From assembly GCA_005885165.1 (NCBI GenBank), contig VAXR01000117.1, positions 1-19,247 of the forward strand: a stretch of DNA of 19,247 bases, read 5' to 3'. Shown here piece after piece: positions 13,391 through 19,247 of this stretch (positions are counted from its first letter, which is position 1; every line of letters starts with the position of its first letter). Made by a program: the position numbers and the translations under genes. The DNA is from Actinomycetota bacterium. GTDB lineage: Bacteria; Actinomycetota; Thermoleophilia; Solirubrobacterales; Thermoleophilaceae. Under the pieces are notes generated by a model, which ran no database searches, was not told the origin of the DNA, and saw only the letters and a program-made list of their open reading frames with translations.

Positions 13391-14098
13391 ATGGCTCCCA
13401 CCGATCGAGACAAGATCTCCCCCCTCGCGCTCGACCATGTCGCAGTCTGGACTGAGGTACGAGACGCGATCGCCGGCTTCGTCACCGCCCACCTCGGGAT
13501 GCACGTGATCGAGCGGACCGACACCTTCACGCTCGTCGGGGCGGACGCCCGCCTCGGCAAGCTCACGCTGTTCGACGCCGAGGGGCCGCGCGAGCCCGGC
13601 GTCCTGGAGCGGGTCGTGCTCTCCGTGTCCGATCTCGACGCCGCGGTGGCCGCGCTGCCGGCGGACACGCCACGCGACCGCGCCGGCGACCTCGTCACCT
13701 TCGAGGCGCCGGGCGGCCTCGGGGTGGGGCTCGTACAGACGGACGAACCGCAGGTCGCGTACGACATCCACCACGTGGTCCTGCGCGTGCCCGAGCCGGC
13801 GCGCGCGCACGACGAGCTCGAGGCGCTCGGCTTCGACGCGAGAGGGGACGCGCTCGCCGTCGAGGAGAAGGAGATCCGCCTCGAGGCCGGCGAGCGCGGC
13901 GGCGAGGAGCGGCCCCTGCTCAACCACATCGCCCTGCTCGTGGACTCCGCGCGGGCCGTCGGCGACGAGGTTGAGCGCAGAGGTGGGCAGATCGATCGCT
14001 TCGTGGACGCCGAGAACACGCTTGCGGTGTTCGTCGAGGGCCCCGACGGGATCAAGCTCGAGTACGTCGAGCACAAGCCGACGTTCTCGCTCGTATAA
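13391..14098 (+). CDS. Two-domain VOC (glyoxalase/extradiol-dioxygenase superfamily) protein
   Basis: The protein has 235 residues built of four beta-alpha-beta-beta-beta modules. Module starts are LALDHVAVW (13-20, His16), VLERVVLSV (71-79), DIHHVVLRV (125-133, His128) and LLNHIALLV (176-184, His179). Glu165 (KEIRLEAGE) and Glu224 (IKLEYVEH) complete a likely His-Glu-His-Glu metal site in the C-terminal half. The N-terminal half lacks a full set and is probably structural. The ending DGIKLEYVEHK is common in VOC lyases and dioxygenases. The substrate is not predictable. ATG 13391 is the only start before the first strand. The next gene follows after 9 bp, with no obvious Shine-Dalgarno. Confidence 0.88.
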   Translation: MAPTDRDKISPLALDHVAVWTEVRDAIAGFVTAHLGMHVIERTDTFTLVGADARLGKLTLFDAEGPREPGVLERVVLSVSDLDAAVAALPADTPRDRAGDLVTFEAPGGLGVGLVQTDEPQVAYDIHHVVLRVPEPARAHDELEALGFDARGDALAVEEKEIRLEAGERGGEERPLLNHIALLVDSARAVGDEVERRGGQIDRFVDAENTLAVFVEGPDGIKLEYVEHKPTFSLV

Positions 14099-14107
14099 CG
14101 CCAACCC

Positions 14108-15166
14108 ATGCCGGATCTCGTCGTGGCCGGGGCGGGCATGGCCGGGCTCGCCGCCGCCGCCGAGGCGCGCGGCCGCGGGGCCGACGTGCTGCTGCTCGAG
14201 AAGGGCGACCGCGCGGGCGGCTCGATGCTCCTCTCGAGCGGGGTGGTCTGGCGCCACCGAACGTTCGACGCGTTCCGCGAGGAATGCCCGGACGGCGACC
14301 CGGCGCTCCAGCGGCTGGTGTTCGAACGGCTCGACGCCGACGTGGATTGGCTCGTCTCGCTCGGCGCCCAGGTGACCCAGCCCGATACGGGCAACGCCCG
14401 CACGACCGGGGTCCGGTTCGACACCCGCTCGCTCACGGACGTCCTGCTCGCCGCGGCCGGCGAGCCGCGCCTCGGCAAGCCGCTGCGCGAGGGGCCGGAC
14501 GGCGCGCCGCTCGTGCTGGCAACCGGGGGCTTCCAGGGCGACCGCGAGCTGCTGCGCCGGCACGTGACCCCTGAGGCCGATCACCTGATGCTGCGCGCAG
14601 CGCCCTGGAGTGCGGGCGACGGGCTGCGCATCGGGCTCGAGGCCGGCGCGAGGTCGAGCGCTGGGATGGACCAGGTCTACGGCCGCAACATGCCCGCGCC
14701 GCCGGCGCGCGTGGGTCCGGCGGACTTCGTCGGGCTCGCCCAGCTCTACGCCCGCCACGCGCGCGTGGAGAACGAGCGCGGCGAGAGCCACGACGCCGCC
14801 ACCTGGTCGGAGATCGACGTCCTCCAGTGGACCGCCAGGCAGCCGCGGGCGCGAGCGTGGTTCACGGTCGAGGAGGACGCGCTCGACGAGCCCGTGCGCG
14901 ATCGCACCGTCCGCGACCTGGTCGACGCGGCGGAGACGGCGGGCGCGCCGGTCCGCAGGGGCGACGGGACGGTCACGGTCGAGACGGTGGCGGGCGTAAC
15001 GACGACGCTCGGCGGCCTGCGGATCGACGAACGCGCCCGCGCAGCGCCCGGCGTCTTCGCCGCCGGCACCGACGCGGGCGGGATCGCCACGGGCGGCTAC
15101 TCGAGCGGCCTCGCGGCGGCGCTCGTGTTCGGCCGGATCGCGGCGGCGGCCGCCCTGGAGAGCTGA
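14108..15166 (+). CDS. Compact FAD-binding dehydrogenase (fumarate reductase / 3-ketosteroid dehydrogenase flavoprotein family)
   Basis: The protein has 352 residues. GAGMAGLAAAAEARGRGADV (8-27) is the FAD Rossmann motif, ending in LLLEKGDRAGGSM. LVLATGGFQGD is the family's central ATGGF motif. The C-terminus has the second FAD contact, VFAAGTDAGG-IATGGYSSGLAAALVFGRIAA. This order is that of the FAD_binding_2 family, which includes fumarate reductases and ketosteroid dehydrogenases (usually 450-560 residues). It is short mainly between residues 110 and 135, where the usual strands before ATGGF are missing. It lies 9 bp after the VOC gene and is probably co-transcribed. The substrate is unknown. 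The stop is followed by a hairpin. Confidence 0.88.
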   Translation: MPDLVVAGAGMAGLAAAAEARGRGADVLLLEKGDRAGGSMLLSSGVVWRHRTFDAFREECPDGDPALQRLVFERLDADVDWLVSLGAQVTQPDTGNARTTGVRFDTRSLTDVLLAAAGEPRLGKPLREGPDGAPLVLATGGFQGDRELLRRHVTPEADHLMLRAAPWSAGDGLRIGLEAGARSSAGMDQVYGRNMPAPPARVGPADFVGLAQLYARHARVENERGESHDAATWSEIDVLQWTARQPRARAWFTVEEDALDEPVRDRTVRDLVDAAETAGAPVRRGDGTVTVETVAGVTTTLGGLRIDERARAAPGVFAAGTDAGGIATGGYSSGLAAALVFGRIAAAAALES

Positions 15167-15167
15167 G

Positions 15168-15192
15168 CCGCGCGCTCTCGCCGGTCGCGCGG
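15168..15192 (+). terminator. Hairpin after the FAD dehydrogenase gene
   Basis: CCGCGCG (15168-15174) and CGCGCGG (15186-15192) form a perfect 7-bp stem with an 11-nt loop, 1 bp after the stop. There is no T-tract. Its position supports the end of the VOC/FAD operon here. Confidence 0.5.
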
Positions 15193-15211
15193 AGCACCGT
15201 CCGCCGCGTCC

Positions 15212-15370
15212 TTCCCGCGCCCCGCCGAGATGGGTTCGGACGGCGCGCTCGAGGGGATCGAGCGGCTGCTGGTCGAGGGCGGCGGGGCCGATCGCCAGCG
15301 CGCCGCGCACGCCCGCGGCGGCGTGGACGGCCTGCTCTCAAACCTCGTCGAGGAGACGGCGGCGTACTGA
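15212..15370 (+). pseudogene. Relic of a GCS2-type carboxylate-amine (glutamate-cysteine) ligase C-terminus
   Basis: From about 15212 to the TGA at 15368-15370 the plus strand encodes PAEMGSDGALEGIERLL, VEGGGADRQRAA, then HARGGVDGLLSNLVEETAAY. This matches what I recall of the C-terminal end of YbdK/GCS2 ligases, where a helix 'ALEGIxxLL', the motif G-x-GA-x-RQR and a final LVEET occur in this order. The catalytic domain (about 300 residues) is absent: upstream in the same frame is the stop codon of the FAD gene (15164-15166). The frame has an ATG at 15230 that would give 46 residues, so a small new protein cannot be excluded. The rest of the intergenic stretch 15371-15512 holds a promoter-like AT-rich segment. 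The family assignment is from memory and not verified by a search. Confidence 0.4.
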
Positions 15371-15433
15371 CCCTGCATGCAGCCGGGCGGGAACTCGCGC
15401 CTGTGCCGCGAATTTCCCCTAAATAGCGCACAG

Positions 15434-15439
15434 TAAGAT
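15434..15439 (+). promoter_or_regulatory. Possible -10 element of the malic enzyme / epimerase unit
   Basis: TAAGAT in the most AT-rich part of the gap (15411-15440) upstream of the malic enzyme gene. It lies 73 nt before ATG 15513 and 18 nt before an ATG at 15458 in a different frame. No clear -35 (TTGACN) is present. Confidence 0.35.
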
Positions 15440-15512
15440 CGCCGGACCGCCCTGCAAATGGCTTGGATGGCGGTCGCCCTCTTCGGATCATGTCCTCCCC
15501 CGCCGGCCGGGC

Positions 15513-16892
15513 ATGCTCGGGGCGCTGGCGACCGCCATCGGCGAGGCCGGCGGCTCGATCGGCACGATCGAGACGGTCGAGCTCGGCGATGTGAAGGCCG
15601 TGCGCGAGATCACCGTCGACGCCGTGGACCGCGAGCACGGCGAGGCGATCGTCGCCGCCGTCGAGGGCATCGACGGCGCGGAGCTGATCGAGACCACCGA
15701 CAGGACCTTCGAGCTGCACCGCGGCGGCAGGCTCTTCACCGGGTTGAAGACCGGCATCCGCACGCGCGACGATCTCTCGATGGCCTACACGCCGGGCGTC
15801 GCGCGGGTGTGCCAGGCGATCGAGGCCGATCGCGAGCGTGTCTTCGACTTCACGATCAAGCACAACACAGTGGCGGTCGTTAGCGACGGCACGGCGGTCC
15901 TTGGCCTAGGCGACATCGGGCCTGAGGCGGCGCTTCCGGTGATGGAGGGGAAGGCCGTGCTGTTCAAGGAGTTCGGCGATGTCGACGCCTTTCCGATCTG
16001 CCTCGACACGAACGACCCGGACGAGATCGTCCAGGCGGTGCGGCTGATGGCGCCGGTCTTCGGCGGGATCAACCTCGAGGACATCTCGTCCCCGCGCTGC
16101 TTCGAGATCGAGAGCCGCCTGATCGAGGAGCTCGACATCCCCGTGTTCCACGACGACCAGCACGGAACCGCGATCGTCGTGCTGGCCGCGCTGCTCAACG
16201 CCTGCCGGCTCACGGGCCGGAACATCGAGGACCTGCGGGTGGCGATGGTCGGCGCCGGCGCGGCGGGCGTTGCCGTGGCGAAGATCCTGATCAACGAGGG
16301 GGTCGGCTCGATCGTCTCGTGCGACCGCACGGGCGCCATCCATTCCGCGCGCGAGGACTACCTCGACGGCTCTATGAACACGCCGAAAACCTGGCTGGCC
16401 GAGAACACGAACCTGAACCAGGACAACGGCTCGCCCGTCGACGTGCTGGAGGACGCGGACGTGTTCATCGGCCTCTCCGGGCCGGGAATCATCGACGCCG
16501 ACGACCTCCAGCGGATGCACCCGGACCCGTTCGTCTTCGCCATGGCCAACCCGAACCCCGAGGTCTCTCCCGAGGCAGCCGAGCGCTACGCCGGCGTGAT
16601 GGCCACCGGCCGCTCCGACTACCCGAACCAGATCAACAACGTCCTGGCCTTCCCCGGCGTCTTCCGCGGTGCGCTCGACGTCCGCGCCAGCCAGATAACC
16701 GAGGAGATGAAGGTGGCCGCCGCGCACGGCATCGCCAGCGTCGTGCGCGAGGACGAGCTCTCCGAGGACTACATCATCCCGACGGTGTTCAACCGCGAGG
16801 TGAGCCACGCCGTGGCGGAGGCGGTGTCGAGGGAGGCCATGCAGAGCGGCGTGGGACGCGGGCCGCGGGCGCTGACCCGCATCGCCTACTAG
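15513..16892 (+). CDS. NAD-type malic enzyme with N-terminal (partial) ACT domain
   Basis: Malic enzyme oxidatively decarboxylates malate to pyruvate. The protein is 459 residues from ATG 15513. Residues 1-68 belong to an ACT domain (MLGALATAIGEAGGSIGTIE... DAELI-like end) that usually begins about 15 residues earlier with a strand and DRPGMLG. The catalytic part has AYTPGV (Tyr92), GKAVLFKEFG (Lys147), NLEDISSPRCFEIE (Glu189, Asp190), HDDQHGTA (213-220) and the NAD fold GAGAAG (247-252). The frame upstream reads VLPRRPG just before the ATG but has no start codon back to the stop at 15420, so either the ACT strand 1 is lost or an indel exists near the C5 tract 15497-15501. No Shine-Dalgarno is seen. 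The epimerase gene follows after 12 bp. Confidence 0.95.
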   Translation: MLGALATAIGEAGGSIGTIETVELGDVKAVREITVDAVDREHGEAIVAAVEGIDGAELIETTDRTFELHRGGRLFTGLKTGIRTRDDLSMAYTPGVARVCQAIEADRERVFDFTIKHNTVAVVSDGTAVLGLGDIGPEAALPVMEGKAVLFKEFGDVDAFPICLDTNDPDEIVQAVRLMAPVFGGINLEDISSPRCFEIESRLIEELDIPVFHDDQHGTAIVVLAALLNACRLTGRNIEDLRVAMVGAGAAGVAVAKILINEGVGSIVSCDRTGAIHSAREDYLDGSMNTPKTWLAENTNLNQDNGSPVDVLEDADVFIGLSGPGIIDADDLQRMHPDPFVFAMANPNPEVSPEAAERYAGVMATGRSDYPNQINNVLAFPGVFRGALDVRASQITEEMKVAAAHGIASVVREDELSEDYIIPTVFNREVSHAVAEAVSREAMQSGVGRGPRALTRIAY

Positions 16893-16904
16893 GCGGGTCT
16901 CCCG

Positions 16905-17828
16905 GTGCGGGTCGCGGTCACAGGCGCGACCGGATTCATCGGGCGTGCGCTCGTCCGAGAGCTCGCCGGCCGGGGCGACGAGGTTGTCGCCCTCACGCGC
17001 GATCCCGAGTCGGCCGGTTCGCGGCTGCCGGCCGGCGTGGACGCGATGCGGTGGGCCGCTCCGAAGGCAGAGGCGCCCCCGATCGAAGCGCTCGCGGGCT
17101 CGGATGGCGTGGTCAACCTGCTCGGGGAGGCGATCGACCAGCGCTGGACCGACGGCGCGCGGCGCGAGATCCGCGACTCGCGCGTCCTCGGGACGCGAAA
17201 CCTGCTCGAGGGGCTGCGGGCGGCTGAGCCCCGGCCGCGCGTGCTCGTCTCGCAGTCGGCGATCGGCTACTACGGGGCGCGGGGCGACGAGGCGGTCGAC
17301 GAAGCGGCGCAGCCGGGCCCCGGCGACGATTTCCTAGCGCAGCTGGTGGTCGAATGGGAGGCCGAGGCGAGGCGCGCGGAGGACCTAGGCGTGCGCGTCG
17401 CGCTCACCCGCACCGGGGTCGTCCTCTCCGCCGACGGCGGCGCGCTCGCGCGGATGCTCCCTCCTTTCAAGGCCGGTGTCGGCGGTCCGGTGGCCGGCGG
17501 GCGCCAGTACGTGCCGTGGGTCGATCTCGACGACGTGGTCGGAGCACTCCTCTTCTGCCTCGACGACGACCGCGCGGGCGGGCCGCTGAACGTGACCGCG
17601 CCCGAGCCCGTCACGAACAAGGAGCTGTCGAAGGCGCTCGGGCGCGTGCTGCGCAGACCCGCGGTGATGCCGGTTCCGGCGTTCGCGCTGCGGCTCCTCT
17701 ACGGCGAGATGAGCTCGGTGGTCACGACCGGCGCGCGCGCCGTGCCGCGCCGTCTACAGGAGCTGGGCTACCGCTTCAGGCGGCCCGACCTCGAGGACTC
17801 CGTCCGCGCGGCAACCGGCCGCAACTAG
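16905..17828 (+). CDS. TIGR01777-type NAD(P)-dependent epimerase (YfcH / SDR39U1 family)
   Basis: The protein is 307 residues, the family length. GATGFIG (7-13) is the nucleotide-binding motif of atypical SDRs. VNLLGEAIDQRWT, VSQSAIGYYGARGDE with the Ser...Tyr positions, and the C-terminal RRLQELGYRFRRPDLEDSVRA are hallmarks of TIGR01777. The WVDLDDVVGALLFCLDD segment is the usual middle motif. No substrate is known for this family. The GTG start at 16905 is 12 bp after the malic enzyme stop, so the genes are probably co-transcribed. It is convergent with the 17825-18124 gene; both stop codons lie in one CTAG. Confidence 0.95.
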   Translation: MRVAVTGATGFIGRALVRELAGRGDEVVALTRDPESAGSRLPAGVDAMRWAAPKAEAPPIEALAGSDGVVNLLGEAIDQRWTDGARREIRDSRVLGTRNLLEGLRAAEPRPRVLVSQSAIGYYGARGDEAVDEAAQPGPGDDFLAQLVVEWEAEARRAEDLGVRVALTRTGVVLSADGGALARMLPPFKAGVGGPVAGGRQYVPWVDLDDVVGALLFCLDDDRAGGPLNVTAPEPVTNKELSKALGRVLRRPAVMPVPAFALRLLYGEMSSVVTTGARAVPRRLQELGYRFRRPDLEDSVRAATGRN

Positions 17829-18124
17829 CGCTCGCGTTCGTGCTCGTCCCCCACGCCCCGCGCGCGCGCCTCCGCAACCGTCTCCGCCTCGCGGCCCCGG
17901 CGAAGGAACGGCAGCGGCCCCTGCAGCTTCCACTTCGAGTCCGGACGCGCCGGCCACAGGAGCCAGATCACGATCGCCACTACGGAGAGCAGCAGCCCTG
18001 TGGCGAGGCCGGGGCGCTCGCCGTAGCCCTTCCGCTCCGAGAGCCAGGACGCGACCATGCACGACACGAGCCACGCGTAGAGGAGGTAGAGCGCCTTGGC
18101 GCCGATGAGCGCGAGCGGAATCAC
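17825..18124 (-). CDS. Small membrane protein next to the LIV-type ABC transporter
   Basis: The protein has 99 residues with two TM segments: IPLALIGAKALYLLYAWLVS (about 2-21) with VASWLSERKGYGERPGL following, and GLLLSVVAIVIWLLWPA (about 43-59). The tail is charged and cytoplasmic-looking (PARPDSKWKLQGPLPFLRRGRE). No known domain was recognised. The GTG start at 18124 overlaps the livF TGA as GTGA, which suggests coupled translation. Its stop (TAG 17827-17825) shares CTAG with the epimerase stop on the other strand. A role with the transporter is inference from position only. Confidence 0.75.
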   Translation of the reverse strand: MIPLALIGAKALYLLYAWLVSCMVASWLSERKGYGERPGLATGLLLSVVAIVIWLLWPARPDSKWKLQGPLPFLRRGREAETVAEARARGVGDEHERER

Positions 18125-18831
18125 GTTCCCAGGTACGCCCTCTGCACGTCTGGGTTCTGCCGCAGCGAGTCGGACGTGTCGGTCAGCGCGACGGTCCCGG
18201 TCTCGAGCACGTAGCCGCGGCGCGCGACGTCGAGCGCGAAGTTCGCGTTCTGCTCCACCAGCAGGATCGTGGTCCCCTGCCGGTTGATCTCGTCGATCGT
18301 CTCGTAGATGCGCTCGACCAGGATCGGGGCAAGGCCCATCCCGGGCTCGTCCAGCAGGAGCAGCTTGGGCTGGGCCATCAGCGCCCTGCCGATCGCCAGC
18401 ATCTGCTGCTCCCCGCCGGACATCGTCCCGGCCTTCTGCTTCTCGCGCTCCTTCAGGCGCGGGAACAGCTCGTAGACGCGCTCAAGGTCCCGCTCCACGC
18501 CGTCGGCGTCCTTTCGCAGGTACGCGCCGAGGTCGAGGTTCTCGCGCGCGGTCATGCGCGGGAAGCAATGGCGCCCCTCGGGCGCGTGGGAGATCCCGAG
18601 CTGGACGATGTCCTGCGGCGGCGTCTCGCCGATCTCCTTAGCGTCGAACCGGATCGAGCCCTCGCGCGGCGGCGTGGGACCCGAAATCGAACGCAGCATG
18701 GTCGACTTGCCGGCGCCGTTCGAGCCGATGAGCGTGACGATCTCGCCCTCCTCGACCTCGATCGAGACGCCCTTGAGCGCCTCGATGTTGCCGTAGAAGG
18801 TGTGGACGCGGGAGACTTCGAGGAGCGGCAC
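18121..18831 (-). CDS. livF: Branched-chain amino acid-type ABC transporter ATP-binding protein LivF
   Basis: The protein has 236 residues from GTG 18831; LivF/LivG pairs energise uptake of branched-chain amino acids, amides or urea. The Walker A is GSNGAGKST (36-44), the signature MSGGEQQ (137-143) and Walker B LLLLDEP (157-163). The family-typical VSYAPEGR-like stretch reads SHAPEGRHCFPRMTARENL. The usual switch His is Gln in LVEQNAN, normal for LivF. I chose this GTG because it starts at the first strand (MPLLEVSRVHTFYG). It lies 4 bp after the livG stop, with AGGA about 10 nt upstream. The substrate cannot be inferred without the binding protein, which is outside the window. Confidence 0.95.
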   Translation of the reverse strand: MPLLEVSRVHTFYGNIEALKGVSIEVEEGEIVTLIGSNGAGKSTMLRSISGPTPPREGSIRFDAKEIGETPPQDIVQLGISHAPEGRHCFPRMTARENLDLGAYLRKDADGVERDLERVYELFPRLKEREKQKAGTMSGGEQQMLAIGRALMAQPKLLLLDEPGMGLAPILVERIYETIDEINRQGTTILLVEQNANFALDVARRGYVLETGTVALTDTSDSLRQNPDVQRAYLGT

Positions 18832-18835
18832 GGCG

Positions 18836-19247
18836 TCAGTCCTGCTTTCCGAGGTAGGCCTCGACCACGCGCGGATCGTTGCGGACCTGCTCCGGCGGGC
18901 CCTCGGCGATCTTCTCGCCATGGTCGAGCACAGTGATGCGCTCCGAGACGTCCATCACGACCTTCATGTCGTGCTCGATCAGGAGGATCGTGATCCCGCG
19001 CTCGTCCCGGAGCTGGCGCATGAAGTCGGTCAGGCGCGAGGACTCCTGCGGGTTCATGCCGGCGGTCGGCTCGTCGAGCAGCAGCATCTTGGGGTCGGAC
19101 GCCAGCGCCCGCGCGATCTCGAGCCGCCGCTGGTCGCCGTAGGACAGGCTGATCGAGATCTCGTCGAAGACGTGCTCCTGGAGCCCGACGTATCGGAGCG
19201 TCTCGCGCGCCTTCTCGCGCGCCTCGCGCTCCTCCCGACGCTGGCTC
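18836..19247 (-). CDS. livG: Branched-chain amino acid-type ABC transporter ATP-binding protein LivG, 5' part outside window
   Basis: Only the C-terminal 137 codons are present. They show the signature LSYGDQRRLEIARALA, the Walker B MLLLDEPTAGMNPQE, ILLIEHDMKVVMDVSERITVLDHGEKIAEG with the switch His, and the LivG-type ending VVEAYLGKQD. The Walker A lies beyond the window edge. The stop (TGA 18838-18836) is 4 bp before livF. The membrane subunits LivH/LivM and the binding protein are expected further to the right. Confidence 0.94.
   Translation of the reverse strand, partial: SQRREEREAREKARETLRYVGLQEHVFDEISISLSYGDQRRLEIARALASDPKMLLLDEPTAGMNPQESSRLTDFMRQLRDERGITILLIEHDMKVVMDVSERITVLDHGEKIAEGPPEQVRNDPRVVEAYLGKQD

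Noticed and set aside
12131..15310. A 1059-codon minus-strand frame that would extend the thiolase upstream
   Set aside because: Upstream of ATG 13339 the frame is antisense to the VOC and FAD genes, both of which have clear motifs on the plus strand. The thiolase fold starts just after ATG 13339.
15458..15512. ATG 15458 or 15490 as the malic enzyme start
   Set aside because: Neither ATG is in the malic enzyme frame. They would require an indel, so they are recorded only as part of the frameshift question.

Overview
The window is high-GC DNA from a member of the Actinomycetota. Two features point to the Thermoleophilia/Solirubrobacterales side of the phylum: a secreted protein with Gly/Asp-rich calcium-binding repeats and a characteristic Cys-containing tail, and an ACT-type malic enzyme. 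This placement is inferred from gene content only. The minus-strand order polA, rpsA, coaE, uvrB is the familiar actinobacterial housekeeping order. Here it is spread over about 11.7 kb and interrupted by other genes. No tRNA, rRNA, CRISPR array, transposase or integrase was found.

Left part, 1-6720, all minus strand: uvrB (3' end outside the window), a small dimeric alpha-beta-barrel protein, a secreted beta-helix/DUF11/RTX-repeat protein, a membrane-anchored lytic transglycosylase, coaE and rpsA. The transglycosylase ATG overlaps the coaE stop, and coaE starts 3 bp after rpsA ends.

Middle, 6726-11706: a plus-strand FAD oxidoreductase of the geranylgeranyl-reductase type starts 5 bp from the annotated rpsA start. 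A 412-bp stretch without a recognisable gene follows. It holds a promoter-like sequence and four consecutive stem-loops. Then come three minus-strand genes: a small two-TM protein, a YdcZ-type DMT transporter and polA. The last two overlap by GTGA.

Right-middle, 11724-15370: a minus-strand pair (thiolase-like protein lacking the usual cysteines, then a DUF35 Zn-ribbon/OB partner) diverges from a plus-strand pair (two-domain VOC protein, then a compact FAD-dependent dehydrogenase). The 51-bp gap between them has an AT-rich core and a perfect 7-2-7 palindrome. It looks like a small regulated catabolic module of unknown substrate. A short relic resembling the C-terminus of a GCS2-type carboxylate-amine ligase follows.

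Right end, 15513-19247: an NAD-type malic enzyme with an incomplete N-terminal ACT domain and a TIGR01777-type epimerase lie on the plus strand. The epimerase ends on a CTAG that also supplies the stop codon of the opposing gene. On the minus strand are livG (5' part outside the window), livF and a small membrane protein that overlaps the end of livF.

Several genes that lead a transcription unit have a TANNNT hexamer 6-10 nt upstream of the start codon and no clear Shine-Dalgarno sequence, which suggests leaderless transcription. The most notable observations are the cysteine-less thiolase/DUF35 module with its operator-like palindrome, the candidate structured RNA around 7995-8190, the gene relic at 15212-15370 and the disrupted malic enzyme N-terminus.
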